Shown: positions 46,121 to 54,846, numbered from the stretch's first letter. The stretch is 64,000 nt of DNA from Prevotella sp. MA2016 (GCF_000619825.1 NZ_JHUW01000008.1:1-64000), one strand, 5' to 3'. The notes: generated by a model not told the origin, from the sequence alone. Made by a program: numbers and translations.

Positions 46121-47398
46121 ATGAATAACCGCCGTTCCCCGTGGGCTTGGGTGCCCACACTCTATTTTGCCGAGGGCGTGCCCTATGTAGCCGTGATGAC
46201 CATCTCAGTCATTATCTACAAGCGCCTTGGCTTGTCGAATACCGACATCACCCTCTACACCTCATGGCTCTATCTGCCTTGGGTCATCAAGCCCCTGTGG
46301 AGCCCGTTTGTTGATATGCTGCGCACCAAGCGCTGGTGGATTCTCACCATGCAGATACTCATCGCTGCAGCGTTGGCAGGTGTGGCGTTCACCATTCCCG
46401 GTCCGCTGTGGCTGCAAGGGTCGCTGGCATTCTTCTGGCTGCTGGCATTCTCCAGCGCCACACACGACATCGCTGCCGACGGATTCTACATGCTCGGACT
46501 CGACCAGCACGAGCAGGCCTACTTTGTGGGCATCCGCTCCACCTTCTATCGCATAGCCACCATCTTCTCATCCGGACTGCTGGTGGGCTTGGCGGGCGTC
46601 CTGCAGGTGCTCACGCGCAGCATCGCCTATGCCTGGAGCCTGGTGTTCTATCTCATAGCCGGACTGTTCATCGCCCTGTGGCTCTACCATAGCTGGGCCC
46701 TGCCCCGCCCTAGCGAAGACACCCATCGCATACAGAAAACGGCCAAGGATATCGTTGGCGAGTTCTGGAACACGCTGGTCACCTTCTTCCACAAACCCCA
46801 AGTGTGGGTGGGCATCTGCTTCATGCTGTTCTATCGCATGCCAGAGGGCCTACTGGCCAAGGTGTCGGCACTGTTCCTTGTGGATAGCGTGAAGAACGGC
46901 GGACTGGGTCTGAGCGATGTTGAGTTTGGTATGGTTCAGGGCACCGTGGGTGTCATCGGCCTCACGCTAGGCGGCATTCTAGGCGGTATCGCTGCCAGTC
47001 GCGACGGACTGAAGCGCTGGCTCTGGCCCATGGTGATGGCTATCACCATCCCCGATCTGGTTTATGTCTATCTCTCATGCAGTTTACCTTCCAGCCTGTT
47101 GATCATCAACATCTGCATTTTCCTTGAGCAGTTTGGTTATGGCTTCGGATTCTCAGCCTATATGCTCTACCTTATATATTATAGCCAGGGCGAGCACAAG
47201 ACGGCGCACTATGCGCTGTGCACTGCTTTCATGGCCCTGTCGATGATGATTCCAGGCCTCTTCGCCGGTGCCCTGCAAGAGGCAGTAGGCTATCGTGTGT
47301 TCTTCATCATAGTAGTAGTGTGCTGCGCGATGACCTACATCGTCTCCCACCTACTCAAGATTGACCCCGAATTCGGAAAGAAGAAAGCAGACGAGTGA
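46121..47398 (+). CDS. AmpG-like MFS permease
   Basis: A 425-aa protein with about 12 membrane spans, started at MNNRRSPWAWVPT. An in-frame TTG 21 bases upstream lies in the repeat. It shows the PAT-family pattern YFAEGVPYVAVMTISVIIYK near 15, DMLRTKRWWI near 65 and SSATHDIAADGFYM near 115. AmpG carries anhydro-muropeptides into the cytoplasm for wall recycling. Being downstream of a protein with a SpoIID/LytB domain fits a wall theme. Sugar or drug transport is the alternative. Confidence 0.85.
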   Translation: MNNRRSPWAWVPTLYFAEGVPYVAVMTISVIIYKRLGLSNTDITLYTSWLYLPWVIKPLWSPFVDMLRTKRWWILTMQILIAAALAGVAFTIPGPLWLQGSLAFFWLLAFSSATHDIAADGFYMLGLDQHEQAYFVGIRSTFYRIATIFSSGLLVGLAGVLQVLTRSIAYAWSLVFYLIAGLFIALWLYHSWALPRPSEDTHRIQKTAKDIVGEFWNTLVTFFHKPQVWVGICFMLFYRMPEGLLAKVSALFLVDSVKNGGLGLSDVEFGMVQGTVGVIGLTLGGILGGIAASRDGLKRWLWPMVMAITIPDLVYVYLSCSLPSSLLIINICIFLEQFGYGFGFSAYMLYLIYYSQGEHKTAHYALCTAFMALSMMIPGLFAGALQEAVGYRVFFIIVVVCCAMTYIVSHLLKIDPEFGKKKADE

Positions 47399-47408
47399 TT
47401 GTTTTTGG

Positions 47409-47508
47409 GGCACGGATTAACGCGGCTTTAACAAATTAAAAACACGGCTTTAGCATTACAACTAAGGCCGTGTTCCTTTTTATAAAAAGAGCCGTGTTAA
47501 TCCGTGCC
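47409..47508. repeat. Nested CACGGATTAA palindrome, with terminator-like inner hairpin
   Basis: Outer arms GGCACGGATTAACGCGGCT (47409-47427) and AGCCGTGTTAATCCGTGCC (47490-47508) match in 18 of 19. The inner arms AACACGGCTTTAG (47441-47453) and CTAAGGCCGTGTT (47462-47474) match in 12 of 13 and are followed by CCTTTTTA on the plus strand. It lies between the convergent AmpG-like and cysE genes and can stop transcription. Confidence 0.85.
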
Positions 47509-47526
47509 TAAAAAAGAGAAAAAAAA

Positions 47527-48447
47527 TTAAATCCCCGCTCCGTCTTGGAACGCCACGTCCACCGCTTTGCTCTGCTGGATGCGCGAATGCGGCGGCACAC
47601 TGTGCGTCACCCAGATGTTACCACCAATCACCGAGTCGTGCCCGATGGTGATACGTCCCAGTATCGAAGCATTCGAATATACCGTCACGTGGTCCTCCAG
47701 TATGGGGTGTCGCGGTATGTTCAGCATGTTGCCATTCTCATCATACTTAAAACTCTTGGCACCCAGCGTCACACCCTGATACAGCGTCACATGGTTGCCG
47801 ATGATAGCCGTCTCACCAATCACCACACCCGTACCGTGGTCGATGGCAAAATACTCGCCGATGCTGGCACCCGGGTGGATGTCGATACCCGTCTTAGAGT
47901 GCGCCTGCTCCGTGATGATACGTGGTATCACAGGCACCTGCAACTGGTGCAGCTTATGCGCTATGCGGTAGTGCGTCATCGTGTTCATCGATGGGTAGCA
48001 GAATATCACCTCACCAAAGTTTGGTGCCGCAGGGTCGTTATCAAACATCGCCTGTATGTCCGTATAGAGCAGTCGCTTTATCTCGGGCAGCGCATCTATG
48101 AAAGCCAGTGCTTTTTCCTCAGCTACAGCATACACCTGCGCCTTGGTGCTGTTGGCCTCGCAGTCCTCGCAAAACTGCAGTCCGTGCGCTATCTGTTTCG
48201 TCAGCAGTGTGGTCAGCTCCTCCATCCACACACCTATATGGTAGGCGCGTATAGCCTCGTCGGGCTGTCGTTTTTCAAAATAATCAGGAAAGATAATGCT
48301 CTTCACCAGCGTCACGATGCGCTTCACGCACTCTACCGATGGCAGCGGGGCTATTGTAGCAGGCATCATGCCCAATTCCCTATCTGATTGTTTTGAGAGC
48401 AGCGCCACATTCCTGCGCAGTGTCTCGTTAATTTTCGTCTTGTCCAT
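47527..48447 (-). CDS. cysE: Serine O-acetyltransferase
   Basis: A 306-aa enzyme started at MDKTKINETL; the frame is open to 48495 but that would pass the -7 box. The N-terminal helical domain spans about 1-170. It is followed by the left-handed hexapeptide helix: GIDIHPGASIGEYFAIDHGT then GVVIGETAIIGNHVTLYQGV, with the catalytic His of the IDHGTG loop. It makes O-acetylserine for cysteine synthesis. The end IQQSKAVDVAFQDGAGI is longer than in E. coli and differs from the Ile-ended tail that docks in CysK, although it does end in Ile. Confidence 0.93.
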   Translation of the reverse strand: MDKTKINETLRRNVALLSKQSDRELGMMPATIAPLPSVECVKRIVTLVKSIIFPDYFEKRQPDEAIRAYHIGVWMEELTTLLTKQIAHGLQFCEDCEANSTKAQVYAVAEEKALAFIDALPEIKRLLYTDIQAMFDNDPAAPNFGEVIFCYPSMNTMTHYRIAHKLHQLQVPVIPRIITEQAHSKTGIDIHPGASIGEYFAIDHGTGVVIGETAIIGNHVTLYQGVTLGAKSFKYDENGNMLNIPRHPILEDHVTVYSNASILGRITIGHDSVIGGNIWVTHSVPPHSRIQQSKAVDVAFQDGAGI

Positions 48448-48472
48448 ACTATAAAACATTAAAGTTTGGGGG

Positions 48473-48480
48473 CAAAGGTA
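48473..48480 (-). promoter_or_regulatory. -7 box for cysE
   Basis: TACCTTTG on the minus strand, 25 bases before the ATG at 48447. Confidence 0.6.
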
Positions 48481-48542
48481 CGAAAGTTTTGTCATATTTC
48501 AGAATTTCATTTGTTAATGAATTGTTAAAAGTCTTACGAGGG

Positions 48543-48706
48543 GTTGTCATGATTGTCATTGTCATGATTGTCATTAAGGGTTTGAAGTTGAGATGGGTAG
48601 ATAGTAATATAAAATTAATATATTATATATAATATATTAATTCTATTACTAAATTGCGTGGTGAAACTGCTTAATGACAATTGACAATCGTGACAATCAT
48701 GACAAT
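48543..48706. repeat. 164-bp nested palindrome with GTCAT repeats and an A/T core
   Basis: The left part has two exact copies of TGTCATGATTGTCAT (48545-48559, 48560-48574) followed by TAAG. The right part is nearly its reverse complement: CTTAATGACAATTGACAATC then GTGACAATCATGACAATC (48670-48706). Between them lies a perfect 30-bp A/T palindrome (48613-48642) flanked by TAGTAAT (48602-48608) and ATTACTA (48645-48651). The 48448-48848 gap holds no gene; a 17-codon frame at 48806-48859 is not convincing. Confidence 0.85.
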
Positions 48707-48848
48707 CTCTACATTTTTGCCATGACTTTCCGTACGAATTCAGTTGACTTTCTCATTATTGACAAGTTGACTGCCCCGGGCGCAAGTACTGATTGATGAT
48801 TAGTTATGGATACTCAGCAAGATGTTCCAGCGACGTGTGCGCAAAATG

Positions 48849-48877
48849 AAATAGGTTAGCGAACGGCTAACCTATTT
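48849..48877 (-). terminator. Terminator of coaW
   Basis: A twelve-base perfect stem AAATAGGTTAGC / GCTAACCTATTT with a 5-base loop. The coaW stop codon is inside the first arm on the minus strand. Confidence 0.8.
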
Positions 48878-49702
48878 CTTTTTATTGGTGGTATAATCGA
48901 GGGCGGCACCAATGGCGGTGCAGTACTGCGAATACTTGGGGATGTGAAAACGGATGTTATAGAGCGTTTCCAGGGCCGGGAACACCTCCTTACACTGGGG
49001 AAGCAGCGAGAGGTTGCCTATGAGCACGAAATCGCGTATATCGCTGCCTAACGAGGCGAGCCACGCGGCTGAGCCTATAGACTGCAGCACCATGTGAATG
49101 AGTCCGGCTGCAATATCCTCCTTTGAGGCGTCGCTCTGGGCATTGGCAAAGTTGCTGGCAGTGGTGTCCATGGTGAGTCCTGGCACTGGAACGGCACTGA
49201 TATCGCCAATGGTAAGGTCGATATTGCGGATATTGCCGTGCTTGGCCATCGTGGCCACCTGCTTGATATCGCTGGTGTTGAGCATGATGCGGGCCAAGCC
49301 TGCCAGCGTGCCGCCACCAACTCCGATACCGCCGATATGACGCATCTCATCGCCATCGCACTTGACAAAGGAGGTACCTGTGCCCATCGACACCACAATG
49401 GTGTGGTCGAGCTTTGACTCGAAACGAGCTCCCAAACCATCGGCCACAAACTCCTGACTTTTGGCTGTGGGCAGACCATAGATGGGCTGATCGATATAGG
49501 CTGAGCCTACGCCCGTAAGCATCACCTGCTCTACATCCTGCAGATCGATGTCGTTGTCGTGCAAATACTTGCCAAAGGCACCAAACAATGAAGTGATAGG
49601 GTCGGCAGCGGTGATACTAATAGGGGCCGACACCTTGCCATTCTTGATTCCAACAATCTTTGTTGTCGAAATACCTACATCGATACCAATTACTATTGCC
49701 AT
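48872..49702 (-). CDS. coaW: Type II pantothenate kinase
   Basis: A 276-aa ASKHA-fold kinase. Phosphate-1 motif is GIDVGISTTKIVGI near 6. VVSMGTGTSFVKCDGDEMRH near 105 and IGGIGVGGGTLAGLARIML near 125 are the Gly-rich loops typical of eukaryote/Staphylococcus-type PanK. It phosphorylates pantothenate as the first step of CoA synthesis. Type II enzymes are usually less sensitive to feedback by CoA than the type I E. coli enzyme. It lies after the tRNA-Phe unit; a word repeat fills the gap. Confidence 0.88.
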   Translation of the reverse strand: MAIVIGIDVGISTTKIVGIKNGKVSAPISITAADPITSLFGAFGKYLHDNDIDLQDVEQVMLTGVGSAYIDQPIYGLPTAKSQEFVADGLGARFESKLDHTIVVSMGTGTSFVKCDGDEMRHIGGIGVGGGTLAGLARIMLNTSDIKQVATMAKHGNIRNIDLTIGDISAVPVPGLTMDTTASNFANAQSDASKEDIAAGLIHMVLQSIGSAAWLASLGSDIRDFVLIGNLSLLPQCKEVFPALETLYNIRFHIPKYSQYCTAIGAALDYTTNKKK

Positions 49703-49708
49703 GCTACA

Positions 49709-49748
49709 TTAAATATTGAATATTAAACATTAAACATTGAACATTATA
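49709..49748. repeat. Tandem word repeat upstream of coaW
   Basis: Words of the form AATATTGAATATTAAACATT then AAACATTGAACATT follow each other between the coaW start and the tRNA-Phe terminator. Confidence 0.7.
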
Positions 49749-49767
49749 ATGTATAAATACGAAAAAA

Positions 49768-49793
49768 CCCGGCTGCATTACTGCAAGACCGGG
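49768..49793 (-). terminator. Terminator of tRNA-Phe
   Basis: CCCGG..TGCA / TGCA..CCGGG hairpin followed on the minus strand by TTTTTT (49762-49767). Confidence 0.8.
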
Positions 49794-49809
49794 CTAATGA
49801 AAGGAGGAG

Positions 49810-49882
49810 TGGTACCTCCAGGAATCGAACCGGGGACACACGGATTTTCAGTCCGATGCTCTACCAACTGAGCTAAGGCACC
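49810..49882 (-). tRNA. tRNA-Phe (anticodon GAA)
   Basis: On the minus strand the acceptor stem is GGTGCCT / AGGTACC, the anticodon arm CGGACTGAAAATCCG with GAA, and the T arm CCGGTTCGATTCCTGG. CCA is not encoded. Confidence 0.96.
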
Positions 49883-49930
49883 AACATTTCAATTTCGTTT
49901 TGCAAACATCCTTTCGTTGTTTTGCGGGTG

Positions 49931-49962
49931 CAAAGGTACGACTATTTTCCGAACCCGCCAAA
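49931..49962 (-). promoter_or_regulatory. Canonical promoter of tRNA-Phe
   Basis: TTTG (49959-49962), 20 bases, TACCTTTG (49931-49938) on the minus strand. Confidence 0.7.
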
Positions 49963-49992
49963 CTTTTAAACACCTTTTAACATATTATTTTT

Positions 49993-51093
49993 CTATGCCA
50001 AAGGGTTCCATCCCTGGGCTTTGAGCGTAAACTCCTGATTATCACGAGTTACGAGCACCTGACCGAATTTTGCATCAGTGATATGACCTATGAGCTTTAC
50101 GCCCTCGATCTGCTCAATCTTCTCGTGATCGCCGATGGGAACGGTGAAAAGCAATTCGTAATCTTCGCCGCCATTCAGGGCGCAAGTGGTGACATTCATG
50201 TTCATCTCTTCGGCCATCACTGCGGTCTGGTAGTCGATAGGAATATTCTTCTCATAGATGCGGCAGCCTACCCCACTCTGCTTGCAGATATGCATGAGCT
50301 CGCTAGAGAGACCGTCGCTGACGTCCATCATGGCTGTGGGACGGATGCCTGCCTCGCGCAACTTCTGAATGATGTCGCCACGGGCCTCGGTTTGCAACTG
50401 ACGCTGCAGGAGATACTCCTTGCCACTGAAGTCGGGCTGAGCGATGGTAGAGAGTTGAGCGTTGAGTGTTGAGATCTGAGCGTTGTCGCCTGCGGCCTTG
50501 GCCTGGGCTATCTTCTGCTGGATATCGTTGACCTGCTGGTAATAGACGCTCTTTTCGCGCTCAAGGAGCTGCAATCCCATATAGGCTGCACCCAAGTCGC
50601 CACTGACGCACACCAGGTCGGTATCCTTGGCACCACTGCGGTAAACAATATCTTCCTTGCGGGCCTCGCCAATACAGGTGATGCTGATGGCCAAGCCGGT
50701 GTAAGACGAGGTGGTGTCGCCACCAATCACATCTACACCCCACTTCTCGCATGCCAGGCGCAATCCGCTGTAGAAGGTCTCGATATCCTCGACGGTGAAG
50801 CGCTTGCTGATGGCCAGCGAAACGGTCATCTGGCGGGGCGTGCCGTTCATGGCAAACACATCGCTGATATTCACCATGGCCGACTTATAGCCGAGGTGCT
50901 TGAGGTCTATATAAGTAAGGTCGAAATGTACGCCCTCCATCAGCATATCGGTGGTGACAAGCACTTCCTTGTCAGGATAGCTCAGCACGGCGCAATCGTC
51001 GCCAACACCTTTCTTGGTGCTGGCATTCTTCATCTCTATATCTTTTGTAAGACGGTCGATAAGACCAAATTCTCCTAATTTTGCTATTTCCAT
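49993..51093 (-). CDS. thiL: Thiamine-monophosphate kinase
   Basis: A 366-aa ATP-binding enzyme of the PurM-like fold. GVGDDCAVL near 30, TTDMLMEGVHFD near 47, VIGGDTTSSYTGLAISITCI near 120, MMDVSDGLSSELM near 255 and the late ALNGGEDYELLFTVP near 310 are family blocks. It makes thiamine diphosphate. Residues 185-225 form an insert, partly made by a tandem repeat (STLNAQLSTIAQ), that ordinary ThiL lacks or has in other form. It overlaps punA by 10 bases. Confidence 0.93.
   Translation of the reverse strand: MEIAKLGEFGLIDRLTKDIEMKNASTKKGVGDDCAVLSYPDKEVLVTTDMLMEGVHFDLTYIDLKHLGYKSAMVNISDVFAMNGTPRQMTVSLAISKRFTVEDIETFYSGLRLACEKWGVDVIGGDTTSSYTGLAISITCIGEARKEDIVYRSGAKDTDLVCVSGDLGAAYMGLQLLEREKSVYYQQVNDIQQKIAQAKAAGDNAQISTLNAQLSTIAQPDFSGKEYLLQRQLQTEARGDIIQKLREAGIRPTAMMDVSDGLSSELMHICKQSGVGCRIYEKNIPIDYQTAVMAEEMNMNVTTCALNGGEDYELLFTVPIGDHEKIEQIEGVKLIGHITDAKFGQVLVTRDNQEFTLKAQGWNPLA
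50447..50485. repeat. In-frame tandem word repeat inside thiL
   Basis: On the coding strand the words CTCAACACTCAACGCTCAAC encode STLNAQLSTIAQ. Same class as the repeat in the sigma54-activator gene. Confidence 0.7.
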
Positions 51094-51956
51094 CCTTCTG
51101 TGGGGTGATCGGTATTAAACTTGTCTTCATTATGTGCCTTGATGCGCTCGGCACGGATAATCATCTCGCGCATGATGGCGGTCATCTTGGGCTGTGCTGA
51201 GTTGGCTGCCTCCTGAACTTCCTCATGGCTCACCTCTACTGGGACATCGAAACCTCCCAGATCGGTGATGACTGAGATGCCGAATGTCTTGATGCCGCAA
51301 TGGTGGGCTACGATCACCTCAGGCACTGTTGACATGCCTACTGCATCTCCACCAAATACGCGATACATACGATACTCAGCTGGGGTCTCGAAGGTGGGGC
51401 CCTGCACACCTACATACACACCATGCTGAACGGGGATATCAAAATCCTTGGCTATGCTGTCGGCCTCAGCGATGAGATTGTGGTCGTAGGTCTCGTGCAT
51501 ATCTGGGAAGCGTGGACCTGTGGGGAAGTTCTTGCCGCGCAACGGATGCTCAGGGAAGAAGTTGATATGATCGGTGATAATCATCAGGTCGCCAATCTTG
51601 AAATCGGGGTTCATACCGCCTGCTGCATTCGACACGAAAAGGGTTTTGATGCCCAGCTCGTACATCACGCGAACAGGAAAGGTGACGTCCTTCATGGAAT
51701 AGCCCTCGTAGAAGTGGAAACGGCCCTGCATGGCCATGATATCTACGCCACCCAACTTACCAAAGATAAGCTTACCCTTGTGGCCCTCAACGGTTGACAC
51801 AGGGAAATTAGGTATCTCTTGATAGGGGAACTCGAGTATATCAGTGATTTCGGAAGCTAATTGTCCGAGGCCTGTCCCCAGCACTATTGCCGTCTGCGGA
51901 CTGGTGGTCATTCTTTCCTTTAACCAGGATGCTGTTTCTTGAATTTTTGTGTACAT
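51084..51956 (-). CDS. punA: Purine nucleoside phosphorylase (trimeric, PunA type)
   Basis: A 290-aa enzyme. Family blocks are AIVLGTGLGQLASEI near 23 (phosphate site), MQGRFHFYEGYSMKDVTFPV near 83, VSNAAGGMNPDFKIGDLMII near 113, the purine site GPTFETPAEYRM near 195 and the late SVITDLGGF. It phosphorolyses guanosine and inosine for purine salvage. The start MYTKIQETASWLKERMTTSP is the usual opening of the family, so the 116-base overlap with the end of lpxK is real. Confidence 0.94.
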   Translation of the reverse strand: MYTKIQETASWLKERMTTSPQTAIVLGTGLGQLASEITDILEFPYQEIPNFPVSTVEGHKGKLIFGKLGGVDIMAMQGRFHFYEGYSMKDVTFPVRVMYELGIKTLFVSNAAGGMNPDFKIGDLMIITDHINFFPEHPLRGKNFPTGPRFPDMHETYDHNLIAEADSIAKDFDIPVQHGVYVGVQGPTFETPAEYRMYRVFGGDAVGMSTVPEVIVAHHCGIKTFGISVITDLGGFDVPVEVSHEEVQEAANSAQPKMTAIMREMIIRAERIKAHNEDKFNTDHPTEGWK

Positions 51957-53025
51957 ATCCTCTTATTTTTTGATTAAATTCTTCTTGTTGGTCTTGCATG
52001 ATGGCAATACGCAGCGGAAGCGCATAGAGATGGTGCTTCACCTCGTCGCTCAGCCCCTCGACAACCATCAGGCGGGTAGCATCTTTCTCGGTGGTGAGTA
52101 TCAGCTTGGGCTCAGGCATTTGTGCAAAGGTGTCGTTGATGGTCTCTACATCCTTACGCTTGAAATTGTGATGATCGCCAAAGGTGAGCGGCGTAATCTG
52201 CGAGTTGTACTCCTGCAGATCGTGCATGAGTTGCTGGGGCGAGGCAATACCCGTGAGAACCAGGATGTTCTTGCCCGCAAGGGCATCAAGGCTCTGGATA
52301 TTCTCCATATTCTCCAAATCCTTGAATACGGCCTCGGGCTTATTATACTCTAAGGTAGAGAAGAACAGCTGCTGATAGGGGAAGAGCTTCATGGCCTTGG
52401 TGACAACACGAAACTCCATAGGCTTGAGATCCCTTGGGCACTTGGTGATAATCACAATGTCGGCCCGGTCTTTGGCTCTGACTGGCTCGCGCAAACGGCC
52501 TGCGGGCAACAGGCGATCATAGATGACCAGGCGATGATAGTCGACCAGCAGGATATTGATGCCAGGCTTGACGTAACGGTGCTGGAAGGCATCGTCGAGC
52601 AGTATCACATCTACGTCCAAACCATTATCGGCAGCTATCAGATTGCTAATGCCACGGGTACGCTTCCTATCCACAGCCACAGCCACATCAGGAAACTTCT
52701 GCTTCATCTGATAAGGCTCATCGCCAATCATGGGCATCGGGGTGTCTTTATCGGAGAGTACAAACCCACTGCTCTTGCGCTTATAGCCGCGACTGAGCAC
52801 TGCCACATTAAACTGATCTTTCAGCAGGCGAATCAAATACTCTACATGGGGCGTCTTGCCCGTACCACCTACGGTGATATTGCCCACAGATATGACAGGG
52901 ACAGAGAAGGAGCGGCTCTTCAAGATACCCATCTCGAAGAGCATGTTCCTAATGCCAACACCCAAGCCGTAGAACCAGCTCAGGGCCAACAGTTTCTTAT
53001 TGATTGTGATGAAATCGCCTTCCAA
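51841..53025 (-). CDS. lpxK: Tetraacyldisaccharide 4'-kinase
   Basis: A 394-aa lipid A kinase. It has an N-terminal membrane-associated helix and the Walker A SVGNITVGGTGKTPHVEYLI near 43. LSRGYKRKSSGFVL near 78, DDAFQHRYVKP near 150 and ITKCP near 205 are typical blocks. It adds the 4' phosphate to the lipid A precursor at the inner membrane. The usual fold ends near RGYVHKNSRN; the last 38 residues are read through the start of punA in another frame. Confidence 0.92.
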   Translation of the reverse strand: MEGDFITINKKLLALSWFYGLGVGIRNMLFEMGILKSRSFSVPVISVGNITVGGTGKTPHVEYLIRLLKDQFNVAVLSRGYKRKSSGFVLSDKDTPMPMIGDEPYQMKQKFPDVAVAVDRKRTRGISNLIAADNGLDVDVILLDDAFQHRYVKPGINILLVDYHRLVIYDRLLPAGRLREPVRAKDRADIVIITKCPRDLKPMEFRVVTKAMKLFPYQQLFFSTLEYNKPEAVFKDLENMENIQSLDALAGKNILVLTGIASPQQLMHDLQEYNSQITPLTFGDHHNFKRKDVETINDTFAQMPEPKLILTTEKDATRLMVVEGLSDEVKHHLYALPLRIAIMQDQQEEFNQKIRGYVHKNSRNSILVKGKNDHQSADGNSAGDRPRTISFRNH

Positions 53026-53049
53026 AACCTATCGCATTTTGATGGATTA

Positions 53050-54846
53050 CTACTTCACTCTGATGTCGTCGAGCATGCGAGCCTGGATGCGGCTGTTATT
53101 CTTGATATCGGCACGAATCTGCATGAGGGGCTGATAGGCATCGCCTAGCAAGTCGCGAATCTGAGCATCGAGGTATGAACCCTTGCTGTCATTCGACATC
53201 AGCTTCTCAAGCCAGCCTGGCTCAGTGGGATAAGTGGCTGTATGATACTCCTTGACCTTAGCCAACTCGGCTGCCTTCTTCACGGCATCGTCTAAGCTAC
53301 CCAGCTTGTCAACCAGTTTGATTCCGATAGCATCGCTGGCCAGCCATACACGGCCCTGAGCAATCTCGTTGACCTGCTCGGGCTTGATGCCGCGACCCTG
53401 AGCTACGACGTTCAGGAAGTCCTGATAGCCGCGATTGATGTAGTTCTGCAGATGGTGCATGATATCCTCAGGATTCTTGCCGAGCACGAGGTCGTACTCA
53501 TAACCAGAATAGGTGTTGGTCTTCACGCCATCCATGGTGACACCCAGCTTATCGGTAACCAGACCGCTGTAGTTTGGAATCAGACCGAAGATGCCGATAC
53601 TACCTGTGATGGTAGTGGGCTCGGCAAAGATATAGTTGGCAGATGAGCTGATCCAGTAGCCACCAGAGGCAGCAGCACCACCCATCGACACTACTACAGG
53701 CTTCTTGGCCTTGACAAGATTGATGGCATGGCGAATCTGCTCGGAAGCCACAGCGCTACCACCACCAGAGTTGACACGGAACACAACGGCCTTCACATCA
53801 TCATCGTCGGCCAGCTTGCGCAGATCGTCGGCCACGGTCTTACCAACGATAGCATGACCACCGCCGTTGAGCAAGTTCTCGGCTGGGTTATCCACAATGC
53901 TGCCATAGGCATAATACACGGCAATCTTTTCGCCAGTCTCTTTTTTCTCCGACTTGACGTTGATCATATCTGAGAGGGTGAGCTGGGGCACCTCGTCGTT
54001 CTTGCCCAGCTTCAGGCGGCTCTTGATCTCGGCCTTAATCTCCTCAGGGAAGAGCACCTTATCGATCAGTTTGGCCTTCAACAGGTCGTCGGTAGCGGCG
54101 AATGCCAGCAGACTGTCGTTCACCAGCTGATTCAGGTCGTCGGCTTTTATCTTGCGGCTCTCGGCCATCTCCTTGAGCCAGTACTTCCAGATGCCGCCCA
54201 GGTAAACCTGGCGCTGCTCGCGGTCATATTCGCTCATACCTGTCTGCGTGTCGCTCTCCACATAACTCTTATATTTACCAACCTTGGCCGCCATATACTT
54301 GATGCCAAGCTTGTCGTACAGTCCCTTGTAATACAATCCGTTGCCACCCAAACCACGCAGGTCGAGCGCACCCTGACCATTCAGGTAAACCTTATCAGCA
54401 ACGGTAGCCACGTAATATGAAGCCTGAGAATACTGGCTGGCATAGGCCACAATCCACTTACCACTGGTCTTGAAGTCCTTCAGGGCATCGCGCAACTGCT
54501 GGGCAGTGGCTGGACTGTCGAAACCGGCTGTACCACCCTCGATATAGATACCCTTGATATCGGCATTCTCCTTGGCCTTACGGATGCTGGAAACAAGCGC
54601 GTCGAGGCCCATAGAGCCCGTATCACCCAAACCAAGCATGTCGTCGAACGGTGTTCCCTCTTCTGAACGCTCATCGATAGAACCATCGAGCTTAAGCACG
54701 AAAACTGAGTTTTCTTTCACCTTGGTTGGAGCCGAATCGCTGGCTACCATTCCTACCAAAGAAATAACGAAGAACAGTCCGGAAATCAGACTGAGGATAA
54801 CAATACCACAGATAGTGGCCAATGTCATTTTCAGAAATTGCTTCAT
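53050..54846 (-). CDS. sppA: Signal peptide peptidase SppA (67K type)
   Basis: A 598-aa membrane serine protease with an N-terminal span (ICGIVILSLISGLFFVISLV). Two tandem ClpP-like domains are seen. The first holds the general base Lys in AAKVGKYKSYVES near 190-200. The second holds the nucleophile Ser in VVSMGGAAASGGYWISS near 385, after RVNSGGGSAVAS. It degrades leftover signal peptides in the membrane. It is followed by lpxK after 24 bases and has its own promoter. Confidence 0.94.
   Translation of the reverse strand: MKQFLKMTLATICGIVILSLISGLFFVISLVGMVASDSAPTKVKENSVFVLKLDGSIDERSEEGTPFDDMLGLGDTGSMGLDALVSSIRKAKENADIKGIYIEGGTAGFDSPATAQQLRDALKDFKTSGKWIVAYASQYSQASYYVATVADKVYLNGQGALDLRGLGGNGLYYKGLYDKLGIKYMAAKVGKYKSYVESDTQTGMSEYDREQRQVYLGGIWKYWLKEMAESRKIKADDLNQLVNDSLLAFAATDDLLKAKLIDKVLFPEEIKAEIKSRLKLGKNDEVPQLTLSDMINVKSEKKETGEKIAVYYAYGSIVDNPAENLLNGGGHAIVGKTVADDLRKLADDDDVKAVVFRVNSGGGSAVASEQIRHAINLVKAKKPVVVSMGGAAASGGYWISSSANYIFAEPTTITGSIGIFGLIPNYSGLVTDKLGVTMDGVKTNTYSGYEYDLVLGKNPEDIMHHLQNYINRGYQDFLNVVAQGRGIKPEQVNEIAQGRVWLASDAIGIKLVDKLGSLDDAVKKAAELAKVKEYHTATYPTEPGWLEKLMSNDSKGSYLDAQIRDLLGDAYQPLMQIRADIKNNSRIQARMLDDIRVK

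Noticed and set aside
48545..48574. Tandem GTCATGATT repeats as a CRISPR array
   Set aside because: The units are directly adjacent with no unique spacers and no cas genes are in the window.
48806..48859. 17-codon frame MDTQQDVPATCAQNEIG
   Set aside because: No promoter box or ribosome site nearby, and its end lies in the coaW terminator hairpin.
51100..51140. A TPP riboswitch for thiL
   Set aside because: thiL starts inside the end of punA, and no TPP aptamer motif is seen there.
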